Shown here: positions 1 through 8,645 of the stretch, piece after piece
How positions within the stretch are numbered: position 1 is the first letter of the stretch
Layout: the number at the start of each line of letters is the position of its first letter
NCBI GenBank assembly: GCA_963733265.1
Contig: CAVTCF010000001.1
Location: 620,001-684,000 of the forward strand
Source: PALSA-1006 sp963733265
Lineage (GTDB): Bacteria > Pseudomonadota > Gammaproteobacteria > Burkholderiales > Gallionellaceae
Length of the DNA: 64,000 nucleotides
Reading direction: 5' to 3'
Notes under the pieces: generated by a model
Told to the model about the DNA's origin: nothing
Databases searched by the model: none
What the model saw: only the letters and a program-made list of their open reading frames with translations
Program-made: the position numbers and the translations under genes

Positions 1-576
1 CAGTGCTGTCCCGCCCGCCCCGAGAATTTTTTCAGCCGCAAAATACAACAGGATGGTGCCGAACAGTGCCTGCGCCAGGCCAACACCGCACAGGATGAAA
101 TATTTCCACGCCGCTTCGATGCTGGCAGGGGTCCGGTATAGCGACACCAGCAGCACCGTGGTGAGCGTGGCCGCTTCCATCGCCACCCACAGGATGCCCA
201 TGTTGTTGGTAAGTAGTGCCAGCAGCATGGTGAAGCTGAACAACTGGTACATGCTGTAGTACAGACGCAGCATGTTGACGGTGAGTTTGCCGTGGTGTTG
301 TTCGATGCGCATATAGGGGCGCGAAAACAGCGACGTGGTAAAACCAACGAACGCCGTCAGAGCAACCAGAAATACATTAAAGGCATCGACAAAAAATTGT
401 TCATCCCAAACACTGAACGAGCCACTGGAGATCACGCGCACCGTAAGAACAATTGCTGCAAGAAAGGTGCAAAAACTCATCGCCGAATTAATTTCCGGCG
501 CGTCCTTGCGGGTGCCGAGTAGCGCCAGCAAAATGCCGCCAAACAAGGGAATGCCCATTACACAGAAAATTTCCAC
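1..576 (-). CDS. hyfF: Hydrogenase-4 / formate hydrogenlyase membrane subunit F (HyfF-like), partial
   Basis: The reverse strand reads as an open, very hydrophobic protein from a GTG at 576 to the left edge, so only the N-terminal 192 or so residues are present. Stretches such as MGIPLFGGILLALLG and NNMGILWVAMEAATLTTVLL are typical of the NuoN/HyfF antiporter-like family, which moves protons in group 4 hydrogenases and complex I. The GTG lies one base after the stop of the hyfE-like gene, with AGGAAG as a plausible ribosome site inside the hyfE end, so the two are translationally coupled. The assignment to HyfF rather than another antiporter-like subunit rests on gene order (B-C-E-F). The C-terminus and the hydrogenase subunits lie outside the window. 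Confidence 0.8.
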   Translation of the reverse strand, partial: MEIFCVMGIPLFGGILLALLGTRKDAPEINSAMSFCTFLAAIVLTVRVISSGSFSVWDEQFFVDAFNVFLVALTAFVGFTTSLFSRPYMRIEQHHGKLTVNMLRLYYSMYQLFSFTMLLALLTNNMGILWVAMEAATLTTVLLVSLYRTPASIEAAWKYFILCGVGLAQALFGTILLYFAAEKILGAGGTAL

Positions 577-577
577 G

Positions 578-1252
578 TCAGTCTTCCTTCAGCTTTTCCA
601 TATGTTTCAAGTCCAGACTGTCGAAAGCTACACGTATCTGGAAGAAGAAAATACCGAGGATGAACATGCCTACCAGCACGTCAAGCGCGATGCCCAGCTC
701 CACCACCATCGGCATGCCGTAAGTGGCCGAGGTGGCGGCAAAGAAGAGTCCGTTTTCCATGGCGAGGAAACCCACTACCTGCGGCACTGCCTTGCTGCGT
801 GTAATCATCATCAGGAAAGACAGCAGCACGCTGGCCATGGCGATGCCCAAGGTGCTCTTGGTGATAGTGCCTGCCATTTGCGAAATCGGTGCGGCCAGAT
901 TGAACGCGAATACCACCAAGGCCAAACCGATTAGCATAATGGTCGGGATATTGAACATGGTTTCCACATCCCATTTGATGTTCAGCTTGCGGATCAGTTG
1001 GTGCAAAATCCAGGGTAACAGCAGTACTTTCAGTAGCAAGGTCAGCCCGGCAGAATAATACAGGTGGGACTGGTCGGAAGAATAGGCAACCACCGCCGTG
1101 CTGATGCTGAGTACAAAACCCTGCAAGGCGAATAAATTAATCAACGACAAGATACGTCGCTGTGACAGCATTGAGAATGCGATTAGCAGCAGCAACGCTG
1201 CGCACATGTTGATCACTTGGGCGGTGAAGGGAATGCTTGTAAGTGGACTCAT
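578..1252 (-). CDS. hyfE: Hydrogenase-4 membrane subunit E (HyfE-like)
   Basis: This is a 224-residue protein with about six or seven membrane spans and little soluble sequence, matching the HyfE family in length. HyfE resembles a fusion of NuoK-like and short antiporter pieces and sits in the membrane arm of group 4 hydrogenase complexes. Its start overlaps the stop of the upstream hyfC-like gene (ATGA), and the hyfF-like gene begins one base after its stop. No hyfD-like gene lies between hyfC and hyfE, unlike the E. coli hyf operon. Function comes from family and context only, because the catalytic subunits are not visible. Confidence 0.82.
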   Translation of the reverse strand: MSPLTSIPFTAQVINMCAALLLLIAFSMLSQRRILSLINLFALQGFVLSISTAVVAYSSDQSHLYYSAGLTLLLKVLLLPWILHQLIRKLNIKWDVETMFNIPTIMLIGLALVVFAFNLAAPISQMAGTITKSTLGIAMASVLLSFLMMITRSKAVPQVVGFLAMENGLFFAATSATYGMPMVVELGIALDVLVGMFILGIFFFQIRVAFDSLDLKHMEKLKED

Positions 1253-2202
1253 ACGTTCATCTCCAGCAGGAAATGCGTCAGCAACCCCAGCACAGCCAGC
1301 AGAAAGGCGGTGCCCATAAATTCCGGCACGTGAAAAATACGCATCTTGGCGGATACGGTCTCAAGCACCGCGAGTCCCGCGCCGCCGATCAGCAGTTTGA
1401 TAAACAACAGCAATACTGCCAGCGGCAATGCAGCCCAGTCACCGCTCTCGGCGATACCCCAGGGCACAAACAAGGCAATGCCGATGGTCATGTAGGCGAG
1501 CAGCTTGAGCGCGCCAGCCCACTCCACCAGCGCCAGATGGCGTGCGGAATACTCCAGAATCATTGCTTCGTGGATCATGGTGAGTTCGAGGTGGGTGGAG
1601 GGATTGTCCACCGGAACGCGCGAATTTTCGGCGAGCATTACCATGACAAAAGCGACAGCGGCAAAGGTCATGCTGGGATATAACACGAATTGTTTATGTG
1701 CCAGCGTTTCCACGATGGTAACAAGCGAGGTCGATTGACTGATAGTGGATGCAGTAAACAGCACCATCAGCAACGCCGGTTCGGCGAGGAAGCCAACCAG
1801 CATTTCGCGGCGCGCACCCAGCGAGCCGAAAGCGGTACCGATATCCATCGCGGCCAGCGAAATAAACACCCGTGCCAGCGCGAAAATTCCGACCAGCGCA
1901 ATCACATCCACGGCAGGAGAAAGCGGCAAGTCGGTCGCCAGCACCGGTACCAGCGCCGCCGCCAGCCACATGCAGGCAAACAGGATATAGGGCGTGGCAC
2001 GGAACAGCGGCGAGGCGTTGTGCGCCAGCACGGCATCTTTGTAAAACAACTTGAGCAGGTTGCGGTAAGGCTGCAATATTCCCGCACCGCTGCGGTTTTG
2101 CAACACGGCGCGACACTGGTTGATCCAGCCCAACAGCAGCGGAGCTGCCAGCAATACCAGCACGTTCTGCACCAATTGAAATAGTATCGCGGTATAGCCC
2201 AT
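1249..2202 (-). CDS. hyfC: Hydrogenase-4 membrane subunit C (HyfC, NuoH-like)
   Basis: This 317-residue multispanning protein belongs to the NuoH/HyfC family, the subunit that anchors the hydrophilic hydrogenase arm to the membrane arm. The segment RVPVDNPSTHLELTMIHEA near residue 200 is the hallmark loop of formate hydrogenlyase subunit 4 / HyfC proteins and carries conserved acidic residues. About eight hydrophobic segments are visible. The start follows a weak CGAGG site. It is separated from hyfB by an unusual 191-bp gap containing an inverted repeat, and it overlaps hyfE by four bases. Confidence 0.88.
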   Translation of the reverse strand: MGYTAILFQLVQNVLVLLAAPLLLGWINQCRAVLQNRSGAGILQPYRNLLKLFYKDAVLAHNASPLFRATPYILFACMWLAAALVPVLATDLPLSPAVDVIALVGIFALARVFISLAAMDIGTAFGSLGARREMLVGFLAEPALLMVLFTASTISQSTSLVTIVETLAHKQFVLYPSMTFAAVAFVMVMLAENSRVPVDNPSTHLELTMIHEAMILEYSARHLALVEWAGALKLLAYMTIGIALFVPWGIAESGDWAALPLAVLLLFIKLLIGGAGLAVLETVSAKMRIFHVPEFMGTAFLLAVLGLLTHFLLEMNV

Positions 2203-2393
2203 TTAATGAAGACCTCGAGCAGCGTTCGTTTGCTTGGCTTCGCCCCCCTCGCTTCGCTCTCTCCGCAGGCGGGATAACCAGCGACTTAGCTGCGGTTTTT
2301 TGCAGCTTAGTCGAATGGCTAGTTGTCCCATCCAGAGGATTGAGGTGAGGGAAATAGGCATAAGCTTCTTCACAAATAATTTCCTCTGTATGC
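2203..2393 (-). repeat. hyfB-hyfC intergenic gap with a 12-bp inverted repeat
   Basis: The 191 bases between two genes of one apparent operon hold a 12-bp inverted repeat at 2282-2293 and 2302-2313 (CGACTTAGCTGC and GCAGCTTAGTCG on the plus strand, one mispaired position, 8-base T-rich loop). Next to it is a purine-rich stretch of GAAGCGAG/GGCGAAGCC type. The rest shows no gene; the open frame crossing it on the minus strand is a shadow of hyfB and hyfC. The hairpin could stabilise mRNA or act as a partial terminator that lowers expression of the distal genes. Both roles are inferred. Confidence 0.6.
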
Positions 2394-4418
2394 CTATTGG
2401 ATAAACGCCAGTAAAGCCAACAGGGTGACGAAGCTATACAGCAGATAAATATGGATGCGTCCGTGCTGCAGTTTTCCGACCTGATTGCCAATCATCTCGT
2501 TGAGTTGCTTGATCGGTACATAGAAAATATTCCATAAACGATCCTGCGTTTCGGAATGGTAATGCGGGTGCAAATCGAACGGTGTGGGTACCTCTTTAAT
2601 CAAACCCATAAACCATTCAAAAATTTTCCGGATAGGCTGACTGAAACCCTCGGCACTGTCCTGCATGCGAGCAGTTTGCGCGGGGTAACCGCAATCCCAT
2701 GCCGGGCCCCGGCGCAGGCGACCATGGTAAAACCACTTAACTGTCAGCATGGTGAGCAGTCCTCCCGCGACCATGATGACCATCAGTATCAACGGTCCGT
2801 AACTGGCACGCTCGGCTTGGATCGGCGTGAGCAGCAACCAACCATTTTTTACCGCGCTGCTACCGAGCGAGTGGTGTACCAGCATTTCGGTGACGAAGTC
2901 CAGTTGCAGGATGACGAAGGTGGGAAACAGTCCGAGTACAAAGCAGGCGACGACCATACATAACATGCCGATGCGTTCCCATATTCCCGCATCATGGATT
3001 TCCGTGTCATGCATGTGCGCCAGCTTTTCATCGCGCGGTCTGCCGAGAAAAATGATGCCGTAAAATTTCACCATCACATAGCCGGACAACGCAGCCGCCA
3101 ATACCAATGCCGCTGCCGCTATTGGCACCAGCATATTGAGATAAGGTTGCGGCAAGCCGGGAGATAACAAAAATGCCTGCAACAGCAGCCATTCCGAGAC
3201 GAAGCCATTCAGTGGCGGTAAACCCGCCGCCGCCAGCGTTGCCACCAGCATCAGCAAAGCAAGTTTTGGCATTTTGTGGATCAGACCGCCCAACTTGCCG
3301 ATACGGCGTTCACCGGTGGCGTGCAACACCGAGCCTGTACCGAGAAACAGCAGACTTTTCATAAAAGCATGATTGAGTGCGTGATATAGCGTCGCAGTGA
3401 GCGCCAGCGCGGCGAGAGCGTCTTTGTTGAAGGCATGAAAAATCATTGTGAGGCCGATGCCCACCAGAATGATGCCGATATTCTCGATGGAAGAGTAGGC
3501 CAGCAAGCGTTTCATATCGACCTGTACTGACGCAAAAATTACCCCGAACAGAGCAGTAATCAAACCCAGCGCCAGCACGATCACGCCCCACCACCACAAA
3601 TGTGTGTCTAACAGATCGAAGGTAACGCGCAGGATGCCGTAGATGGCGGTCTTCAACATAATGCCGCTCATCATGGCGGAGACCGGGGAAGGCGCAGCCG
3701 GATGCGCCTCGGGCAACCATGCGTGCATCGGCAGTAAGCCCGCTTTTGCACCGAAGCCGAACAATGCCAATAAGAAAGTTGCACTGGCCCAGAACGTGGA
3801 TAAATGTGTGTGGCGCATGGTGTCAAAAGTGTAATCGCCATGCCCGCCCTGCATTACGCCGAAGCTCATCAGGATGGCGATGGCACCGACATGCGCGATG
3901 AGCAAATAGAGGAATCCGGCGCGGCGCACTTCGGGTTGCTCGTGATCGGTGGTAACCAGAAAGTATGAGGACAGTGCCATGCTCTCCCACGCAACCATGA
4001 ACATGTAGGCATCGTCCGCCATGAATACCAGTGACATGGCGGCTAGGAATACATGGTATTCAAGACAGAGCAGCGCCAGCGTGCCGCGTTCCATGTTACG
4101 AAAATAGCCCACCGAAAAAAGCGAAATGCCGATGCTGGCACCGCCGAGTAGCAGCATGAAAAAAGAAGAAAGCGCATCCATGCGCAAGTGAAATGGCAGA
4201 TCGGGCAAACCCAGCGGCAGGATGGCGACGCTAGTTTCGGTCAATCCGCACAGCCCGGCCAACGCCAAAACGAGGGAACCTAATGCTCCGGCGGGGAAAA
4301 TATATTGCGTGATAATCAAAGTGTTTTGCAGCAACAGCCCGGCGATGCCGAGCATCAGCCATGCCACCACCACGCCCAAGGCAACATCTATGGGCAGTAC
4401 ACCGAATTGATCAAACAC
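2394..4418 (-). CDS. hyfB: Hydrogenase-4 membrane subunit B (HyfB-like proton channel)
   Basis: At 674 residues this equals the usual HyfB length. It has about 14-16 membrane segments and the proton-antiporter core LPMHAWLPEAHPAAPSPVSA around residues 230-250, shared with NuoL/MrpA-type subunits. The C-terminal extension with WDCGYPAQTARMQ and the final single membrane helix distinguishes HyfB-like proteins from NuoL. It would form a proton- or ion-translocating module of a membrane-bound [NiFe]-hydrogenase or formate hydrogenlyase. It is the first gene of the visible operon, 70 bases after metG on the same strand, with GGAGG just upstream. Whether the complex is truly a hydrogenase cannot be decided here. 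Confidence 0.88.
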   Translation of the reverse strand: MFDQFGVLPIDVALGVVVAWLMLGIAGLLLQNTLIITQYIFPAGALGSLVLALAGLCGLTETSVAILPLGLPDLPFHLRMDALSSFFMLLLGGASIGISLFSVGYFRNMERGTLALLCLEYHVFLAAMSLVFMADDAYMFMVAWESMALSSYFLVTTDHEQPEVRRAGFLYLLIAHVGAIAILMSFGVMQGGHGDYTFDTMRHTHLSTFWASATFLLALFGFGAKAGLLPMHAWLPEAHPAAPSPVSAMMSGIMLKTAIYGILRVTFDLLDTHLWWWGVIVLALGLITALFGVIFASVQVDMKRLLAYSSIENIGIILVGIGLTMIFHAFNKDALAALALTATLYHALNHAFMKSLLFLGTGSVLHATGERRIGKLGGLIHKMPKLALLMLVATLAAAGLPPLNGFVSEWLLLQAFLLSPGLPQPYLNMLVPIAAAALVLAAALSGYVMVKFYGIIFLGRPRDEKLAHMHDTEIHDAGIWERIGMLCMVVACFVLGLFPTFVILQLDFVTEMLVHHSLGSSAVKNGWLLLTPIQAERASYGPLILMVIMVAGGLLTMLTVKWFYHGRLRRGPAWDCGYPAQTARMQDSAEGFSQPIRKIFEWFMGLIKEVPTPFDLHPHYHSETQDRLWNIFYVPIKQLNEMIGNQVGKLQHGRIHIYLLYSFVTLLALLAFIQ

Positions 4419-4488
4419 TGCTTATCCAACCTCCCCGTCGGGGCGGATTATAGTCTTGTCGCAGGCAGAGTGAAAAGGGCACGAACGG

Positions 4489-6573
4489 TTATTTGATGCG
4501 CATTCCGGGCTGTGCACCATCATCCGGGCTGAGTACGAATAATCCGGGAGTTTCACCGGAAGCAGCCAGCACCATTCCTTCCGACAAACCAAACTTCATT
4601 TTGCGCGGTGCGAGGTTGGCTACCATTACGGTCAAGCGACCTTTTAGCCTCTCCGGATCGTAGGCTGATTTTATGCCAGCGAATACAGTGCGGGGTTTTT
4701 CTTCGCCTATGTCCAACGTGAGTTTCAATAACTTCTCTGCGCCATCCACATGTTCGGCATTGACGATTTTAGCCACGCGCAAATCTATCTTGCCGAAATC
4801 TTCAATACTGATGGTTTCGGCGATGGGGGCGATAGCAGGTTTGGCTACCGATGATTCCTTCTCCGGGCTCAGGCTTTCCTTGTTGTCTGCGATCATTGCT
4901 TCGATGAGTTTGGGATCGATGCGGGTCATGAGATGTTTGTATTCGTTGATGCGATGATTAGCGGGCAACAGGGTTTGAGCGTCTTCCCACTTAAGCGGAT
5001 GGGTATTAAGAAATGACTCAACGCTCTTAGCAAGTTCAGGCAGCACGGGTTTAAGAAAAACTGTGAGTTGTAAAAATAAATTGAGCGCGACAGTGCAAAC
5101 TTCGTGAAGTTGAGTTTCTGCATCAGGGTTCTTGGCTAACAACCAAGGTTTCTTTTCGTCAATATATACGTTAACCACATCCGTTGCCGCCATTATTCTA
5201 CGTAGAGCTTCGCTGAAATTTCTTTCTTCATAAGAGTTGGCGACAGATTTGTTATATGCAGATGCTCCATCAATCAGGTCTTGAGCTTCCTTTGAAAGTT
5301 TTGCACAGAGTTTACTATTGAATCGCTTTGTAATAAAAGGCGCGCATCTGGCGGCAATATTGATGTACTTACCAATCAAATCACTATTCACCTTGGCCAC
5401 AAAATCATCAAGGCTCAGGTCAATGTCTTCCATGGTTCCATTGAGCTTGGCGGCAAAGTAGTACCGCAGGTATTCTGTGTTTTTGATGTGATCGACGTAA
5501 CTGCGCGCGGTTATAAATGTTCCTCGCGACTTGCTCATTTTCTCGCCATTTACGGTGAGGAAGCCGTGGGCGAACAGTTTGCTCGGTGTGCGGAAGCCTG
5601 AGTGTTGCAGCATGGCAGGCCAGAACAACGCGTGGAAGTAGAGAATGTCTTTGCCGATGAAGTGGTACAGATCAGAATTGGCTTCAGCACCAGCCTTCCA
5701 GAATTCATCGAAGTCAATTCCCTTTGCTTCGCACAACTGTTTGAAACTTCCCATGTAGCCCACCGGTGCGTCCAGCCATACATAAAAGTATTTGCCCGGT
5801 GCATCAGGGATATCAATGCCGAAATAGGGCGCGTCGCGTGAGATGTCCCAGTCGCTGAGTTTATTCTCGCCTTCTGTTCCAAGCCATTCTTGCATTTTGT
5901 TGGCGGCTTCGGGTTGCAAAGTGCCACTGCGAGTCCATTTACGCAAAAACTGTTGGCAAATGTCGTCGGAAAGTTTGAAGAAATAATGATCAGAGTTGCG
6001 TATTTCCGGCTTTGCACCGGAAATGGCGGAATACGGATTAATCAATTCGGTGGGGGCATAGGCTGCACCGCAGACTTCGCAGTTGTCACCATATTGATCT
6101 TTGGCGTGGCATTTCGGGCATTCACCCTTAATAAAGCGATCCGGCAAAAATATATTTTTCACCGGGTCGAAAAACTGTTCGATGGAACGTTTTGCAATCA
6201 GCGACTCTTCCGGTTCACGATCCCTGAGTTTGAAATAAATTTCTTTCGAGAAAGCCGCTGTTTCGGGGCCGTTGGTCGAGCCATAGTTGTCGTATATGAC
6301 ATGAAAGGCGGCAAAATCATCATAGTGCTCTTGCCATACGCGGGCTATCAACTCTTCCGGGGTAACACCTTCTTTTTCGGCGCGCAGCATGATTGCCGCG
6401 CCATGTGTATCATCAGCGCATACCGCGTAAATTTGATGCCCCTCTTCTTTTGGATAGCGCATTTTCAGAAATCGCGCCCAGATATCAGTCTGGATGTGTT
6501 CGAGCATGTGTCCGAGGTGGATGCTGCCGTTAGCGTAGGGCAGCGCATTGGTGATGAGTATATTGCGAGTCAT
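4489..6573 (-). CDS. metG: Methionyl-tRNA synthetase with C-terminal tRNA-binding domain
   Basis: Cytoplasmic enzyme charging tRNA-Met, 694 residues. The class I signatures are visible: the HIGH-type motif in PYANGSIHLGH (residues 12-22), a zinc-knuckle region CPKCHAKDQYGDNCEVC (about residues 150-166) and KMSKS near residue 343. The last 100 residues or so are the EMAP/Trbp111-like dimerising tRNA-binding domain (KIDLRVAKIVNAEHVDGAEK), so this is the long E. coli-type form. It is divergent from apbC, and their 104-bp gap must hold both promoters. The hyf-like genes follow on the same strand, probably by accident of position rather than function. Confidence 0.97.
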   Translation of the reverse strand: MTRNILITNALPYANGSIHLGHMLEHIQTDIWARFLKMRYPKEEGHQIYAVCADDTHGAAIMLRAEKEGVTPEELIARVWQEHYDDFAAFHVIYDNYGSTNGPETAAFSKEIYFKLRDREPEESLIAKRSIEQFFDPVKNIFLPDRFIKGECPKCHAKDQYGDNCEVCGAAYAPTELINPYSAISGAKPEIRNSDHYFFKLSDDICQQFLRKWTRSGTLQPEAANKMQEWLGTEGENKLSDWDISRDAPYFGIDIPDAPGKYFYVWLDAPVGYMGSFKQLCEAKGIDFDEFWKAGAEANSDLYHFIGKDILYFHALFWPAMLQHSGFRTPSKLFAHGFLTVNGEKMSKSRGTFITARSYVDHIKNTEYLRYYFAAKLNGTMEDIDLSLDDFVAKVNSDLIGKYINIAARCAPFITKRFNSKLCAKLSKEAQDLIDGASAYNKSVANSYEERNFSEALRRIMAATDVVNVYIDEKKPWLLAKNPDAETQLHEVCTVALNLFLQLTVFLKPVLPELAKSVESFLNTHPLKWEDAQTLLPANHRINEYKHLMTRIDPKLIEAMIADNKESLSPEKESSVAKPAIAPIAETISIEDFGKIDLRVAKIVNAEHVDGAEKLLKLTLDIGEEKPRTVFAGIKSAYDPERLKGRLTVMVANLAPRKMKFGLSEGMVLAASGETPGLFVLSPDDGAQPGMRIK

Positions 6574-6677
6574 GTAGCCAAATTCCTTAAGTAAAGCGTG
6601 ATTGTAGCAAAACCCGCACGCGGCTGCGGAATTGGGTAAAATTACATCCCTATTGTTTCATGCATGGATGAAAAATT

Positions 6678-7772
6678 ATGAGTTTTGTAGAAGCTGACGT
6701 ACAAGCCGCCCTAAAGTTATTGATTGACCCCAATACAAAGAAGGATTTCGTGGCGGGCAAATCGGTTAAGAATGTGAAGGTGAGTGGTAACGACGTGACA
6801 CTGGATATTCAGTTGGGGTACCCGGCAAAAAGCGTGTGGGCCGAGATCAAGGAACAGGTTGAAACGCATCTGCGCGGAGCCCTGTCAGGTGCCGGCAAGA
6901 TTCAGGCGACTGTCAGCAGCAAGGTCGTGCCGCATGCGGTGCAGCGCGGCGTAAAGCTGGTTGACGGTGTAAAAAACATCATTGCCGTGGCGTCCGGCAA
7001 AGGCGGTGTCGGCAAGTCTACAACGGCGGTAAATCTGGCATTGGCCCTGGCAGCAGAAGGCGCGCGCGTGGGTATGCTAGATGCCGACATTTACGGGCCT
7101 TCACAACCCATGATGCTGGGCGTGAGCGGACAACCGGTTTCGCGCGATGGTCAGTCTATGGAGCCGCTGCAAGGGCATGGTCTTCAAGTGATGTCTATCG
7201 GCTTTATGATTCAGGGCGACGATGCGCCAATGATCTGGCGCGGCCCGATGGCGACACAAGCGATGGAACAGCTATTAAGACAAACCAGGTGGGATAATCT
7301 GGATTATCTGATTGTCGACTTGCCGCCGGGTACGGGTGATATTCAACTTTCGCTGGCGCAAAAAGTGCCGGTAACCGGCGCGGTCATCGTCACGACACCG
7401 CAAGACATCGCCTTGCTCGATGCAAGAAAAGGTCTGAAGATGTTTGAGAAAGTCGATGTGAAGATTATCGGCTTGGTTGAAAATATGAGCACACATATTT
7501 GTTCCAAGTGCGGGCACGAAGAGCATATTTTTGGTGCGGGTGGCGGCGCCAAGATGTGTGCGGATTACAATACCGAGTTGCTAGGTTCCTTGCCTTTGGA
7601 TATTCATATCCGCGAACAGGCGGATTCGGGAACGCCGACCGTGGTTGCCGATCCCGATGGCACGATTAGCAGGGTGTACAAACAAATTGCCCGGCGAGTA
7701 GCAATCAGAGTGGCCGATATGGCGCAAGACCACAGTGCGGTATTCCCGAAAATTGTTGTGCAAAATACTTAA
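6678..7772 (+). CDS. apbC: Iron-sulfur cluster carrier ATPase ApbC/Mrp
   Basis: This 364-residue Mrp/NBP35-type P-loop ATPase binds and transfers [4Fe-4S] clusters to apoproteins in the cytoplasm. It shows an N-terminal MIP18-like (DUF59) domain (residues 1-90), the deviant Walker A GKGGVGKST at about 106-114, and the conserved CSKC pair at 275-278 that holds the bridging cluster. The start ATG at 6678 gives the family's usual N-terminus. It is followed after 20 bases by dcd on the same strand, and the pair is probably cotranscribed. Confidence 0.95.
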   Translation: MSFVEADVQAALKLLIDPNTKKDFVAGKSVKNVKVSGNDVTLDIQLGYPAKSVWAEIKEQVETHLRGALSGAGKIQATVSSKVVPHAVQRGVKLVDGVKNIIAVASGKGGVGKSTTAVNLALALAAEGARVGMLDADIYGPSQPMMLGVSGQPVSRDGQSMEPLQGHGLQVMSIGFMIQGDDAPMIWRGPMATQAMEQLLRQTRWDNLDYLIVDLPPGTGDIQLSLAQKVPVTGAVIVTTPQDIALLDARKGLKMFEKVDVKIIGLVENMSTHICSKCGHEEHIFGAGGGAKMCADYNTELLGSLPLDIHIREQADSGTPTVVADPDGTISRVYKQIARRVAIRVADMAQDHSAVFPKIVVQNT

Positions 7773-7792
7773 ATATTAGAGGGCGAAATACG

Positions 7793-8359
7793 ATGAGCAT
7801 CAAGTCCGATAAATGGATACGCCGCATGGCCGAGCAGCACGGCATGATCGAGCCTTTTTCACCAACTCAGGTGAAAGAGCATAATGGGCAACGGATAGTG
7901 TCCTACGGCACATCAAGCTATGGTTACGATATTCGCTGTTCGCGGGAATTCAAGCTGTTTACCAACATCAATAGCACTATTGTTGATCCAAAAAACTTTG
8001 ACCCGAATTCATTTGTGAGCGTAGAGGCGGATTACTGCATCATTCCCCCCAACTCGTTTGCATTGGCGCGCACTGTGGAATATTTCCGCATTCCGCGTAG
8101 CGTATTGACTGTGTGCCTGGGTAAATCGACTTATGCGCGCTGCGGCATCATCGTCAATGTCACGCCGTTTGAGCCGGAATGGGAAGGTTACGTCACACTG
8201 GAGTTTTCGAATACTACCCCGCTACCTGCAAAGATATATGCAAACGAAGGTGTAGCGCAAGTGCTGTTCTTTGAGAGCGATGAAGTGTGCGAGACCTCCT
8301 ACAAAGATCGCGGCGGCAAGTATCAGGGTCAACACGGCGTGACCCTGCCCAAGATGTAA
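7793..8359 (+). CDS. dcd: dCTP deaminase
   Basis: A 188-residue trimeric enzyme that deaminates dCTP to dUTP for dTTP synthesis. Family motifs are clear: SYGTSSYGYDIRCSREF near residues 38-54, GKSTYARCGIIVNVTPFEPEWEG with the catalytic Glu region near 110-135, and the C-terminal YQGQHGVTLP. The length is that of E. coli Dcd. The start follows GAGGGCGAAATACG. Its TAA overlaps the ATG of the small downstream gene, which implies coupled translation. Confidence 0.96.
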   Translation: MSIKSDKWIRRMAEQHGMIEPFSPTQVKEHNGQRIVSYGTSSYGYDIRCSREFKLFTNINSTIVDPKNFDPNSFVSVEADYCIIPPNSFALARTVEYFRIPRSVLTVCLGKSTYARCGIIVNVTPFEPEWEGYVTLEFSNTTPLPAKIYANEGVAQVLFFESDEVCETSYKDRGGKYQGQHGVTLPKM

Positions 8360-8580
8360 TGCCACACCGCAAGAAAATTATCTGGCGCTCTCCCACTGGC
8401 GAAGTGATAGCTTGCGTGGAGAAAAACAAAGTGCTGCAAGAAAATCTCGTCGAAATACGCCAGATTTGTCAGGATGCATTGGAGGATGCCGTGCTGATGG
8501 GTTGTGACGAAAAGCAAGTTCGCGCGGTCTTCTCCGAGTTGATTGCCAGCCTCGAAAATCCTTACCAGCCGAATAAGTAA
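8359..8580 (+). CDS. Small conserved-looking hypothetical protein
   Basis: A 73-residue basic-then-acidic protein starting MPHRKKIIWRSPTGEV. The chosen ATG overlaps the dcd stop as TAATG; a longer upstream extension would run through dcd in another frame and is rejected. It has no membrane segment or signal peptide and no domain that I recognise. Its C-terminal half, with KQVRAVFSELIASLENPY, looks helical. Translational coupling to dcd and closeness to the decarboxylase gene argue that it is real. Its function is unknown. Confidence 0.7.
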   Translation: MPHRKKIIWRSPTGEVIACVEKNKVLQENLVEIRQICQDALEDAVLMGCDEKQVRAVFSELIASLENPYQPNK

Positions 8581-8645
8581 GTGTATTTGTAACAATGCGC
8601 GCTTAGAATTGTCTATTTATTTTTCCAAAATCAGGGAGCAGGTCA

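Noticed and set aside
1694..2491. Minus-strand frame of 265 codons crossing the hyfB-hyfC gap
   Set aside because: It overlaps the ends of both real genes in another frame and reads as Arg/Ala-rich shadow sequence.
5890..6594. Plus-strand frame of 234 codons
   Set aside because: It is antisense to metG and explained by its codon pattern; no family features.
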